Positions 1 through 8,996 of a DNA stretch of 64,000 nt are shown piece after piece. This stretch comes from Stenotrophomonas indicatrix. Its GTDB lineage: Bacteria > Pseudomonadota > Gammaproteobacteria > Xanthomonadales > Xanthomonadaceae. Under the pieces are notes generated by a model. The model made no database searches. It worked only from the letters and a program-made list of their open reading frames with translations, and was not told where the DNA came from. A program made the translations under genes and the position numbers. Location: contig CP168152.1 of assembly GCA_041545745.1 (NCBI GenBank), forward strand, positions 3,842,001 through 3,906,000, written 5' to 3'. Numbering within the stretch: position 1 is the first letter of the stretch; each line of letters opens with the position of its first letter.

Positions 1-4
1 CATT

Positions 5-1258
5 TCATTCCGGCGCCAGCTGGTCCATCCGGATGCGGTTGGCGAACAGCGAGAACGCCAGCATGCCGGCCAGGCCATTCGCCCGGCTCATCCAGTGCGG
101 CAGCCAACGCGGTGGCTTCAGCACGCCTGATTCGAACAGCGGCGAGAACGCGATCGCATCGGTCAGGCTCATCTTGCCCGCGAACAACCAGCGGCAGACC
201 TGCAGGCGATCTTCGGCCAGCATGTGGCGGAAGAAGGTATGCACCGACACCAGACCGCGCAGGTACACCGTGTCCTTGGTGAAGGCCAGGCCACCACTCG
301 GTGGCACACCGCGGAATACCCGCTGCGCCGAGGCGAAGCTCTCTTCCGGGTTCTGCCCGGCATCGCAGAAGTAGCGGAACACCTCGATGAAGTCCGCACC
401 TTCGCGCGCCATCGCGATCGCCTCGGTACGCAGGCTGATGCGCTTCAGTCGCTCGATGTCGATGCTGCCGGTGATCTGCTCAGCGAATGTCGCCAGTCCT
501 TCCTGGGTGGCCGTCACCCGTGGCGAGGACAGCGCCAGGCTCGGCAGCACCGGCTGCGCGCGGCCGTTCAACGCGGTCAGCGAATGTACCAGCGCTTCAT
601 GGTGGAACAGCTGCGCGCGGTCGTAAGCGCTGAAGCGCGCACTGGTGCGCAGGCGGATGCGAGTCGGTCCGGCCGCCGCCTTGGAGACCAGCTCCGGGTC
701 CAGCTGCACCTGGATGATGCGCGATTCAAAGAACGCATCGAGGTCATTCTGCAGCTGCAACTGCAGGGCGATCGCCGAAACCGGCACCTGCTCTTCCGGT
801 GCCAGCAGTTCGTGATCCAGCTCGGCAGCAATCTGGATGAAGTGGCGCGCTGCATCGCGCGTGCTCGGTCCGTTGCCGGGCAGCGGTTGCTCGGGTGACC
901 CGAACAACTGCACCGAACAGGCATCCACGGCCGCGGTACCGAGGCCTTCCAGCAGCTGTGCAGCCAGATCCCAGCTGTGCGCGGACTGCCGCACGTAATG
1001 GCCCAGCGGATGGCTTTCATCGCACTCGGCAGCGAGTGCCGCCAGCGCGCGACGCTCGTCGCTGAAATCGAGCTTCGGGTAGTCGACCACCGGCAGCTTC
1101 GGCTGGCTGCGGGCCACGCTGTCCAGGAAGGGTGCCTGCAGGGTTGCCGGCCAGCTGGTCAGGCCCAGCAGGCGGATGCCTCCTACGGCCTCGACCAGGC
1201 GCGCATCGAGCGCTGCATGGTGGGCCACGTCACGGTCAAGCGTCGCGGTCGGTTCCAT
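5..1258 (-). CDS. DUF1704 family protein with QEGLA motif (putative metallopeptidase)
   Basis: The 417-residue product matches the DUF1704 family, usually annotated as flavohemoglobin expression-modulating QEGLA motif protein. Visible motifs are HHEALVH at residues 219-225, which contains an HExxxH zinc-peptidase pattern, and TQEGLATFAEQ at 251-261, whose glutamate is the likely third metal ligand. Eukaryotic DUF1704 proteins of the MATCAP type are tubulin carboxypeptidases; the bacterial substrate is unknown to me. The frame stays open 43 codons further upstream, but that part is translated from a GTAG repeat, so I choose the ATG at 1258 (MEPTATLDRD). There is no signal peptide, so it is probably cytoplasmic. 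The stop lies 5 bp from the window edge. Confidence 0.82.
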   Translation of the reverse strand: MEPTATLDRDVAHHAALDARLVEAVGGIRLLGLTSWPATLQAPFLDSVARSQPKLPVVDYPKLDFSDERRALAALAAECDESHPLGHYVRQSAHSWDLAAQLLEGLGTAAVDACSVQLFGSPEQPLPGNGPSTRDAARHFIQIAAELDHELLAPEEQVPVSAIALQLQLQNDLDAFFESRIIQVQLDPELVSKAAAGPTRIRLRTSARFSAYDRAQLFHHEALVHSLTALNGRAQPVLPSLALSSPRVTATQEGLATFAEQITGSIDIERLKRISLRTEAIAMAREGADFIEVFRYFCDAGQNPEESFASAQRVFRGVPPSGGLAFTKDTVYLRGLVSVHTFFRHMLAEDRLQVCRWLFAGKMSLTDAIAFSPLFESGVLKPPRWLPHWMSRANGLAGMLAFSLFANRIRMDQLAPE

Positions 1259-1287
1259 GGGCGGACTATAGCGCCCTGCCCTTGCTT

Positions 1288-1393
1288 TGGTAGGTGCCAG
1301 CCGAGGGCACGCCGTACCTTCCGGCCCCTTGGTTGGCATCCGCCGACGGCGGGCTTCGGACGCGTTCGTGCCAACCAAGGTTGGCACCTACCA
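1288..1393. repeat. SMAG/REP palindrome pair
   Basis: TGGTAGGTGCCA at 1288-1299 and its exact reverse complement TGGCACCTACCA at 1382-1393 bound a roughly 105-bp unit. They are inverted GTAG-headed palindromes of the SMAG type. The unit lies between the tail of rsgA and the start of the DUF1704 gene. Confidence 0.8.
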
Positions 1394-1419
1394 GAAGCAG
1401 GCAGTAGCGGGATCATTGC

Positions 1420-1460
1420 CGGGGTCAGAGCCCATTGCGGCGCAATGGGATCCGACCCCG
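1420..1460. repeat. 41-bp imperfect palindrome
   Basis: GGGGTC at the left pairs with GACCCC at the right, and CCCATTGCG pairs with CGCAATGGG around the centre. It lies just downstream of the rsgA stop, so it could act as a transcript-end hairpin, but there is no T tract. It looks like a second intergenic repeat family, distinct from the GTAG type. Confidence 0.6.
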
Positions 1461-1469
1461 CGATCCGGG

Positions 1470-2579
<1,110 letters not shown>

Positions 2580-2691
2580 TCTACCTGTGCGATGCCGCCC
2601 AGCCCAATGTTGGCGGGCCCTGCAGCCCTTGCCATGCGCTGCAGCAATTCCGCTACCATGGAACCCCCATGCCTTCTGCGGCCCACCGCCC

Positions 2692-3966
2692 ATGTCCACT
2701 CCCTCGCCCAAACCCCTGGTCATCCGCGAGCGCCTTTCCGAAGTGCGCTACGAAATCCGCGGAGAACTGGCACGGCGAGCCCGGGAGCTGGAAGCGCAGG
2801 GCCACAAGCTGATCAAGCTCAACATCGGCAATCCCGGCGCTTTCGGCTTCCGTGCACCGGAACACCTGCAGCGCGCGATCGCCGATGACATGGGCCGCAC
2901 AGACCCCTACACCCACCAGCAGGGCCTCCCGGTCGCCCGCGAAGCCATCGCCGCCGCATACGCCCGCCGTGGCGCACCGGATGCCCACCCCGACCGTGTG
3001 TTCGTCGGCAACGGCGTCAGCGAGCTGATCGACCTGTCGCTGCGTGCGCTGCTCAACCCGGGCGACGAAGTGCTGGTGCCCTCGCCGGACTACCCGCTGT
3101 GGTCGGCCTCGACCATCCTCAACGACGGCCGCCCGGTGTACTACCGCTGCGCCGCCGAGAACGGCTTCCAGCCGGACCCCAGCGAGATCGAGACGCTGGT
3201 GTCCTCGCGCACCCGCGCCATCGTGCTGATCAACCCGAACAACCCCAGCGGCGCCAGCTACCCACGCGAGCTGCTGGAGCAGGTGGTGGAGATCGCGCGC
3301 CGCCACAACCTGCTGCTGCTGGTCGATGAGATCTACGACCAGATCCTGTACGACGACGCGGTGTTCCAGCCGGTCGCACCGCTGGCCGGTGACCATCCCT
3401 GCCTGACCTTCGGCGGCCTGAGCAAGGTGCACCGCGCCTGCGGCTGGCGCGTGGGCTGGGCGCACCTCAGCGGCGACGACGCGCGCCTGGGCGACTTCCG
3501 CGCCGCACTGGACCTGCTGGGCGCATTGCGCCTGTGCGCCAACGTGCCGGGCCAGTACGCCATCGACGCCGCAGTGAACGGCCCGGACACCATTTCCGAG
3601 CTGTGCGGACCGGGCGGCCGCCTGTATGAAACCCGGCGTGCGGTGATCGAAGCCTGCGAGGCCAGCGAGCACCTGTCGCTGGTCGCCCCCGCCGGGGCGC
3701 TGTACGCGTTCCCAGCCGTGGTCGGTGCCGCCGCCAAGGGCTTCGACGACCACAATTTCGCGTTGGACCTGATGAACAACGACGGCGTGCTGGTGGTGCC
3801 GGGCTCGAGCTTCAACGTGCCTTACCGCCACCACTTCCGCGTGACCCTGCTGCCGGAGGCGTCGGTGATGCGCGACGTGTTCGCCCGTATCGACCGCGCC
3901 CTCGCCCGCCGTGCTGAAGACGCCACCAAGGTGGTGCCGCTGAAGCCCCGCCGGTCGGTGGCTTGA
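2692..3966 (+). CDS. alaA: Alanine-type PLP aminotransferase
   Basis: This is a fold-type I pyridoxal-phosphate aminotransferase of 424 residues, closely resembling E. coli AlaA (YfbQ), which converts glutamate and pyruvate to alanine and 2-oxoglutarate. Visible hallmarks are LNIGNPGAFGF (43-53), NPNNPSGA (181-188), VDEIYD (211-216) and the PLP lysine in GGLSKVHRACGWR (K245). The frame is open further upstream, but similarity to AlaA begins at the ATG at 2692 (MSTPSPKPLV). An SGNH hydrolase gene starts 3 bp after the stop and a methyltransferase follows, so the three are probably cotranscribed. Substrate preference is inferred from similarity. Confidence 0.88.
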   Translation: MSTPSPKPLVIRERLSEVRYEIRGELARRARELEAQGHKLIKLNIGNPGAFGFRAPEHLQRAIADDMGRTDPYTHQQGLPVAREAIAAAYARRGAPDAHPDRVFVGNGVSELIDLSLRALLNPGDEVLVPSPDYPLWSASTILNDGRPVYYRCAAENGFQPDPSEIETLVSSRTRAIVLINPNNPSGASYPRELLEQVVEIARRHNLLLLVDEIYDQILYDDAVFQPVAPLAGDHPCLTFGGLSKVHRACGWRVGWAHLSGDDARLGDFRAALDLLGALRLCANVPGQYAIDAAVNGPDTISELCGPGGRLYETRRAVIEACEASEHLSLVAPAGALYAFPAVVGAAAKGFDDHNFALDLMNNDGVLVVPGSSFNVPYRHHFRVTLLPEASVMRDVFARIDRALARRAEDATKVVPLKPRRSVA

Positions 3967-3969
3967 TCG

Positions 3970-4587
3970 ATGGGCTTGTCGTATCTGGCTCTGGGCGATT
4001 CCTACACCATCGGTGAAGCGGTCGCGGTCGACGGCCGCTGGCCGCATCAGCTGGCCGCCGCCCTGCGCGCGCAGGGCATCGATCTGGCCGACCCGCAGAC
4101 CATCGCCACCACCGGTTGGACCACCGACGAGCTCGGCGCCGGCATCGACGAAGTGGCGCCGCAAGGGCCGTTCGACTTCGTCAGTCTGTTGATCGGCGTC
4201 AACAACCAGTACCGCGGGCGCCCGCTGGACGAGTACCAGGTGCAGTTCCAGGCCCTGCTGCAACGCGCGATCGGTTTTGCCGGTGGCCGCGCCGACCACG
4301 TGCTGGTGCTGTCCTTCCCGGACTGGGGTACCACGCCGTACGGTGCAGGCAGCGGTCGCGACCTGGCCCGCGTCGAACTGGAGACCGACGAGTTCAACGC
4401 TGCCGCCGAGGTGATCAGCACCCAGCAGGGCGTGGCCTTCGTCGACATCACCGATATCAGCCGCGACAACGGCGCTGACCCGGCGATGATCGCCGAGGAT
4501 GGCCTGCACCCGTCCGCACGGATGTATGCGCTGTGGAGCGCGCGTGCGCTGCCGGTGGCCGCACACCTGCTGGGCAGAACGGACTGA
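3970..4587 (+). CDS. SGNH/GDSL-type esterase
   Basis: This 205-residue protein is an SGNH-fold hydrolase. Block I is LGDSYT with the nucleophile S11, block III is LIGVNNQ near residue 78 supplying the oxyanion asparagine, and block V is DGLHPS with D177 and H180. There is no signal peptide, so a cytoplasmic carboxylesterase or deacylase role is likely; the substrate cannot be read from sequence. It starts 3 bp after the aminotransferase stop and ends 4 bp before the methyltransferase start, which argues for translational coupling. Confidence 0.85.
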   Translation: MGLSYLALGDSYTIGEAVAVDGRWPHQLAAALRAQGIDLADPQTIATTGWTTDELGAGIDEVAPQGPFDFVSLLIGVNNQYRGRPLDEYQVQFQALLQRAIGFAGGRADHVLVLSFPDWGTTPYGAGSGRDLARVELETDEFNAAAEVISTQQGVAFVDITDISRDNGADPAMIAEDGLHPSARMYALWSARALPVAAHLLGRTD

Positions 4588-4591
4588 CACG

Positions 4592-5323
4592 ATGGACGGC
4601 ACGCCACGGAACGGCACGCCCCTGCCCTGTTCGCCGCTGGATGCCGGACAGGCGCGGCTGATCGCCGAGTCTTTCCGGCCGATGCAGGCCTGGGGCAGCC
4701 GCCGCGATTACTACTACACCCGCGGCAAGCTGGGCAGCGACCCGCTGTATGACGGCGTACTGCAGCACCTGCCGGACGACGGCCAGCCGGTACTCGACCT
4801 CGGCTGCGGACTGGGGCTGTTCGCGCACGTGCTGCGCCAGCGTGGCCGCCAGCAGGTCTACCTCGGAGTCGACGTGGACAGCGACAAGATCGCGCGTGCG
4901 CAGCGCGCCGGCACGGGCCTGGTCGATGCACGTTTCGACTGTCTGGATGTGCAGGCACCGTTGCCGGCGCATGCAGGGCATGTGTTGCTGCTGGATGTGC
5001 TGCAGTACCTGGACGAAATGCCGCAACTGGAACTGCTGCGCGCGGTGAGCGCGCGGGTCGCGCCCGGTGGCCGCCTGCTGCTGCGTACGCCGCTGGCGAC
5101 CGGCGACCGCCGCGACCGCACCACGCGGGTGGCGGATCGCCTGGCGTGGCTGGTCGGCTGGATGGGCACGCGACCACGCCATTACCCGGATCCGCAGCGG
5201 CTGCAGGCCACGCTGGCGGAGGCTGGGCTGCAGGCGGCTCCGTTGCGTCCCCTGCATGGGCGCACGCCGTTCAACAGCTGGCTGCTGGTTGCCGAGCGTG
5301 CGGGAACTGCGGCCAACGGCTGA
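4592..5323 (+). CDS. Class I SAM-dependent methyltransferase
   Basis: The 243-residue product has a Rossmann methyltransferase motif I, VLDLGCGLG, at residues 67-75, followed by an acidic motif II (YLGVDVDSDK) and a motif IV-like HVLLLDVLQYL. It resembles UbiE/Methyltransf_11-type enzymes of unknown substrate. The ATG at 4592 sits 4 bp after the SGNH gene stop; longer readings of the frame would overlap that gene. It is the last gene of the three-gene group and is followed by a 347-bp stretch without genes. Confidence 0.78.
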   Translation: MDGTPRNGTPLPCSPLDAGQARLIAESFRPMQAWGSRRDYYYTRGKLGSDPLYDGVLQHLPDDGQPVLDLGCGLGLFAHVLRQRGRQQVYLGVDVDSDKIARAQRAGTGLVDARFDCLDVQAPLPAHAGHVLLLDVLQYLDEMPQLELLRAVSARVAPGGRLLLRTPLATGDRRDRTTRVADRLAWLVGWMGTRPRHYPDPQRLQATLAEAGLQAAPLRPLHGRTPFNSWLLVAERAGTAANG

Positions 5324-5358
5324 GCCCCTCGTGGTGGGCGGCCAAGGTGATCGCGAGA

Positions 5359-5544
5359 TGGCCGGGTGGGTGGACTGCACAGGGGGCGCTGCAAGTACGT
5401 CCATGTAAGCTCGGTCGCCGCTTGCTCATGCGCGCTGTCCTGCGCACACGAGCAAGACCGGGGTTGGGCGTCCTGCCCAGCCCGCCCGAGGCATGCCTCG
5501 GGCCCAAGCGGCTCACGCCCCTGTGCAGCCCACCCACCCGGCCA
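5359..5544. repeat. Long hairpin element with conserved core (copy 1)
   Basis: Arms at 5359-5385 and 5518-5544 pair over 27 bp with a single G-T wobble. The enclosed 132 nt begins with a core (GCTGCAAGTACGTCCATG, then TAAGCTCGGTCG) that recurs in reverse orientation at 37935-37965, and ends with GGCTCACG, related to the other end of that same loop. Between them an extra segment contains CTTGCTC...GAGCAAG and GCCCGAGG...CCTCGGGC sub-hairpins. The stem sequence is not shared with the other copies. Confidence 0.75.
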
Positions 5545-5645
5545 CGGACGGTTTACGGGTGCGTCCACCACGGAAGACAGGAGAAAAGCGAAGAGCAAAC
5601 GCGGGTCGCTTCGCTCTTGCTGCGCCTGGCGCTCGCCGGGCGCTC

Positions 5646-5668
5646 GCCGGGCGTGGCCCGGCGCTACC
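5646..5668 (-). repeat. SMAG-type palindrome
   Basis: On the minus strand this reads GGTAGCGCCGGGCCACGCCC, the GCC variant of the GTAG-headed palindrome. It begins 2 bp after the deacetylase stop codon and may act as a 3'-end hairpin. Confidence 0.7.
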
Positions 5669-5670
5669 GG

Positions 5671-6450
5671 TCAGCCGGCCGGCAGTTCGGCCTTCAGGCC
5701 GCGCTCGTCCAGCGCCTGCAGCACGCGTTCGATGATGGCCAGGTTGTGGCCGTGGGCGGCACCTTCATGCAAAAGCACGATCGCACCCGGGCGCAGGTTG
5801 GGCAGCAGGCGTGCCAGCACGCCGTCCGGCGTGCAGCCGACCCCGTCGTAGCCGCGGGCGCTCCAGCCCACGCGCACCAGGCCCAGCTTGCGCAGCACCG
5901 GTGCCACGAACGGGTTGGTCATGCCCACCACTGAGCGGTACCAGCGCACCGGTCGCCCGCTGACCGTCTGCAGCGCATGCTGGCAACCTTCGATCTCCGC
6001 CGCCATCGTGCCCGGCCCCAGCCGCCAGAAGCTCGCCTGCGGGTGGCTGTGGCTGTGGTTGCCGAGGTCGTGTCCGCGACGCAGGATCTCCTCCACCAGG
6101 GCCGGATGCGCCAATGCGCGCTCGCCGACCAGGAAAAAGGTCGCCTTCGCCTGGTGCCGGTCCAGCAGATCCAGCACCGCCGGGGTCTGTTCACTGGGGC
6201 CGTCGTCGACGGTCAGCCAGACGCTGTTGCCGGCATCGGGCAACCGGCTCAGCACCGGCGCGTAGAAGCGGCTGTTGGGCAGGAACACCGGCACCATGAA
6301 CAAGGCGTGGCTTGCCACCATCACGGCCAGGCCCCAGTGCCAGCCTGCCAGCACCCAGATCAGGATCACAGCCAGCTGCGACAGCAGCAGCCAAGGCACC
6401 CAGCGCCAGGGCCGGGTCGGGATGCGATGCAATGTTCCTGCGTTGGTCAT
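5671..6450 (-). CDS. Membrane-anchored polysaccharide deacetylase (NodB/CE4)
   Basis: The 259-residue product has two hydrophobic segments near residues 17-37 and 40-57, followed by a NodB homology domain. The CE4 signatures are VDDGPS (81-86, catalytic D82 and metal ligand D83) and the metal-binding HSHSH at 132-136. Such enzymes remove N-acetyl groups from peptidoglycan, chitin-like or exopolysaccharide substrates; which one is unclear here. The anchor would place the catalytic domain in the periplasm. I use the ATG at 6450 (MTNAGTL), which has GGGG upstream; an ATG at 6465 is an alternative. The gene is divergent from the glutaredoxin fusion gene. Confidence 0.85.
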   Translation of the reverse strand: MTNAGTLHRIPTRPWRWVPWLLLSQLAVILIWVLAGWHWGLAVMVASHALFMVPVFLPNSRFYAPVLSRLPDAGNSVWLTVDDGPSEQTPAVLDLLDRHQAKATFFLVGERALAHPALVEEILRRGHDLGNHSHSHPQASFWRLGPGTMAAEIEGCQHALQTVSGRPVRWYRSVVGMTNPFVAPVLRKLGLVRVGWSARGYDGVGCTPDGVLARLLPNLRPGAIVLLHEGAAHGHNLAIIERVLQALDERGLKAELPAG

Positions 6451-6501
6451 GCCCCATGATGCCATGGGGGGTAGAATTGATGATTCGAATTTTTCGGACC
6501 C

Positions 6502-7437
6502 ATGACTGCCATGTCCCTCGATCCCGCCCTGCGTTCGCGCATCGAAACCATCCTCAACGACAACCGCGTCGTGCTGTTCATGAAGGGCCAGCCGTCGATG
6601 CCGCAGTGCGGTTTCTCGGCCAAGGCCGTGGGCGCCCTGCAGGACCTGGGCGTGGAGTTCGCCCACGTCAACGTGCTGGCCGACGCGGAGATCCGTGAAG
6701 GCATCAAGGCCTATGGCGACTGGCCGACCATCCCGCAGCTGTACATCGACGGCGAACTGGTCGGCGGCAGCGACATCGTGCTGCAGATGGCCGCCAGCGG
6801 TGAGCTGAGCAGCGTGCTGGGCCTGGCTGCACCGGACCGCACCCCGCCGCGCATCACCGTCACCCCGGCCGCGGTGGAAATGCTGAAGGGCGCGCTGGCC
6901 GATTCGCCGGGTGCGTCGCTGCAGCTGGGCATCGATGCCCGCTTCCAGCCGAACTTCCAGCTGGCCCCGTACGATGAAGGCGCGATCGCCGCAGAGTCCA
7001 ACGGCCTGCGCGTGCAGTTCGATCTGGCCAGCGCCCGTCGCGCCGACGGCATCACCATCGACTGGGTTGACGACATCCGGGGCAAGGGCCTGGCGATCGA
7101 CAACCCGAACGCGCCCAAGCCGGTGCAGGAAATCAGCGTGCGCGATGCCGACGACCTGGTGCGTGCCGGCAACGTGATGCTGGTGGACGTGCGCCCGGTC
7201 GAAGAACGCGCCATCGCCGCGGTCGGCGTGCCGTTCAAGAGCTTCGATGGCAACGGCCGCGCCGAGCTGGAAGCCCTGCCGAAGGACACCGCCCTGGCCT
7301 TCCTGTGCCACCACGGTGGCCGCAGCGCGCAGGCAGCGGAGCAGTTCCGTGCGCTGGGCTTCAGCAAGGTGTTCAACGTCACCGGCGGCATCGATGCCTG
7401 GTCGGACGACGTGGACAACGGCGTGCCGAAGTACTGA
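6502..7437 (+). CDS. grxD: Monothiol glutaredoxin / A-type-like / rhodanese fusion
   Basis: This is a 311-residue three-domain protein. Residues 1-108 form a Grx4-type monothiol glutaredoxin with active site CGFS (36-39) and WPTIPQLYI, a family that binds and passes on [2Fe-2S] clusters with glutathione. Residues 115-205 resemble the HesB/IscA A-type carrier fold (RITVTPAAVEMLKG) but contain no cysteine, so the usual cluster ligands are absent. Residues 208-311 form a rhodanese domain with the catalytic-loop cysteine C269 in CHHGGR. E. coli GrxD is the first domain alone. The start may be 6502 or the ATG at 6511. A strong inverted repeat follows the stop. Confidence 0.88.
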   Translation: MTAMSLDPALRSRIETILNDNRVVLFMKGQPSMPQCGFSAKAVGALQDLGVEFAHVNVLADAEIREGIKAYGDWPTIPQLYIDGELVGGSDIVLQMAASGELSSVLGLAAPDRTPPRITVTPAAVEMLKGALADSPGASLQLGIDARFQPNFQLAPYDEGAIAAESNGLRVQFDLASARRADGITIDWVDDIRGKGLAIDNPNAPKPVQEISVRDADDLVRAGNVMLVDVRPVEERAIAAVGVPFKSFDGNGRAELEALPKDTALAFLCHHGGRSAQAAEQFRALGFSKVFNVTGGIDAWSDDVDNGVPKY

Positions 7438-7443
7438 TCAGCT

Positions 7444-7508
7444 AAAAGGGGACGGAGGGGATTAAGTCGTTTGTGGCACAAACGACTTAATCCCCTCCGT
7501 CCCCTTTT
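7444..7508. terminator. Perfect 32-bp palindrome, possible bidirectional terminator
   Basis: Arms at 7444-7475 and 7477-7508 are perfectly complementary with a single central base. The arm starts AAAAGGGGACGGAGGGG and the right arm ends in CCCCTTTT, so an RNA hairpin on either strand would end in a U run. It sits 6 bp after the grxD stop and 2 bp before the convergent DUF924 stop. Its sequence is unrelated to the GTAG repeats and looks like a separate dispersed repeat. Confidence 0.8.
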
Positions 7509-7510
7509 TC

Positions 7511-8050
7511 TTAGCCCGCAAACCCGCCTTCGGCCAGGTAGTCCAGTTCTTCCGGCGACGGCATGCGGCCAAGTACCGCATTGCGGTGCGGGAACCGGCC
7601 GAAGCGGCGGATGATGTCGCGGTGCAGTTCGGCGTACTGCAGGTATTCCTTGTCGCCCAGCACATCGAACATCGCAACCGAGCGGTCCTGGTCCAGCGGA
7701 TCTTCGGAGTGCTCGAACGGCAGGTAGATGAAGGCGCGCAGCTTGGGTACCAGCTGCAGGTCCAGACCCTCCTCGATCGCGCGCGTGGCGTAGTGGCGGG
7801 CCAGACCATCGGTGGCATAGGAATGGGCGGTGCCGCGGAAGCAGTTGCGCGGGAACTGGTCCAGCAGCAGCATCAGCGCCAGCGCGCCCTCGGCGCTGCC
7901 CAGCCAATGCTCGCGCGCGCGCGATGCGGCGGCATGGTGTTCGTCCGCGAACAGCGTACGGAACCGCGCGTCGAACGCATCATCGCGGGTGAACCACTTT
8001 TCAGGGCCCGCATCTTTCCAGAATTCCACCACTTGCGCGGCAACGTCCAT
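7511..8050 (-). CDS. DUF924 family protein
   Basis: The 179-residue soluble protein matches the DUF924 family, which has a TPR-like all-helical fold and no assigned function. Characteristic stretches are VVEFWKDAGPEKWF near the N terminus, LLLDQFPRNCFRGTA in the middle and a C-terminal HRDIIRRFGRFPHRN. The ATG at 8050 has GGAG about 8 bp upstream; the codon just before it is GTG. The gene is convergent with grxD and downstream of the AMP nucleosidase on the same strand, with a 43-bp gap. Confidence 0.82.
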   Translation of the reverse strand: MDVAAQVVEFWKDAGPEKWFTRDDAFDARFRTLFADEHHAAASRAREHWLGSAEGALALMLLLDQFPRNCFRGTAHSYATDGLARHYATRAIEEGLDLQLVPKLRAFIYLPFEHSEDPLDQDRSVAMFDVLGDKEYLQYAELHRDIIRRFGRFPHRNAVLGRMPSPEELDYLAEGGFAG

Positions 8051-8093
8051 CACCTACTCCCCAGGGCCGGCGCACCGCGCCAGGCCATCATCA

Positions 8094-8870
8094 TCATTCG
8101 TCGAAGCGCAGGTGGCGGACCGACTTGCCGTTGCGCCGGATAAGCTTAAGCGCCTCGATGCCGATCTGGATATGGTTTTCCACGAACTGCGAGCTGACCT
8201 TGGCGTCGGACGCCTCGGTTTTCACCCCGTCCGGGATCATCGGCTGGTCTGAAACCAGCAGCAGGGCGCCACTGGGAATGTGGTTGGCGAAGCCGGCGGC
8301 GAAGATCGTCGCGGTTTCCATGTCGATGGCCATGCAACGCATCGCCCGCAGCCGCTCCTTGAAGGCCTCGTCGTGCTCCCAGACCCGGCGGTTGGTGGTG
8401 TAGACGGTGCCGGTCCAGTAGTCGTGGCCAAGGTCGCGGATCATGGTCGAGACCGCACGCTGCAGGGCAAAGGCCGGCAATGCCGGCACTTCCGGGGGCA
8501 GGTAGTCGCCCGAGGTGCCCTCGCCGCGGATGGCCGCGATCGGCAGCACCAGGTCGCCCAACTCGTTCTTGCGCTTCAGCCCCCCGCACTTGCCCAGGAA
8601 CAGCACGGCCTTGGGCATCACGGCCGACAGCAGATCCATGATGATCGCGGCATTGGGGCTGCCCATGCCGAAGTTGATCATGGTGATGCCGTCGATGGTG
8701 GCACTGGCCATGGGCCGGTCCAGGCCGATCACCGGCGCACCGGTCAGCGCCGAGAATGTATGCAGGTAACCCACGAAATTGGTCAGCAGGATGTGCTGGC
8801 CGAACTGGTCCAGAGGCACGCCGGTGTAGCGTGGCAGCCAGTTGTCGACGATGTCCTGCTTGCTCTTCAT
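8094..8870 (-). CDS. amn: AMP nucleosidase (short form)
   Basis: The enzyme hydrolyses AMP to adenine and ribose 5-phosphate. The 258-residue product contains the phosphorylase-fold elements INFGMGSPNAA, FLGKCGGLK and the nucleoside-binding IDMETATIFAAGF. It lacks the N-terminal regulatory domain of the roughly 480-residue E. coli Amn, so allosteric control may differ. I choose the ATG at 8870 (MKSKQDIVDNW); upstream in-frame sequence is low-complexity and unlike the family. The neighbouring autotransporter gene is separated by a terminator-like hairpin. Confidence 0.87.
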   Translation of the reverse strand: MKSKQDIVDNWLPRYTGVPLDQFGQHILLTNFVGYLHTFSALTGAPVIGLDRPMASATIDGITMINFGMGSPNAAIIMDLLSAVMPKAVLFLGKCGGLKRKNELGDLVLPIAAIRGEGTSGDYLPPEVPALPAFALQRAVSTMIRDLGHDYWTGTVYTTNRRVWEHDEAFKERLRAMRCMAIDMETATIFAAGFANHIPSGALLLVSDQPMIPDGVKTEASDAKVSSQFVENHIQIGIEALKLIRRNGKSVRHLRFDE

Positions 8871-8939
8871 GGGTGGTCCGGTGCGGCGTGGGGCCGATAT
8901 TGTAGGCCCCTGCCTGCCTTGCCACACCTGCTGCGGCAA

Positions 8940-8966
8940 CGAAGAAGGGCGGCCCTGCGGCCGCCC
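8940..8966 (-). terminator. Intrinsic terminator after the subtilase autotransporter
   Basis: On the minus strand GGGCGGCCGCAGGGCCGCCC forms an 8-bp GC-rich stem and is followed by a T-rich run (TTCTTC). It lies about 30 bp after the autotransporter stop. Confidence 0.65.
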
Positions 8967-8996
8967 TCCCGGGGGTTCCCTTGGGAACCGGATGGC

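Larger units (their letters stand above)
5324..5670. other. 347-bp intergenic stretch, hairpin-rich
   Basis: No credible gene. It holds the long hairpin at 5359-5544, a small stem around 5546-5566 (GGACG...CGTCC) enclosing GTTTACGGGT, and a SMAG palindrome touching the deacetylase 3' end. Open frames across it are translations of inverted repeats. Confidence 0.7.

Noticed and set aside
5..1387. Longer N terminus for the DUF1704 protein
   Set aside because: The extra 43 codons are read from a GTAG inverted repeat and lack family similarity; the ATG at 1258 is better.
5359..5544. Integron attC site or tRNA-like gene
   Set aside because: The stem is a single long arm without the paired R and L boxes of attC, no cassette gene or integrase is near, and no tRNA cloverleaf can be drawn.
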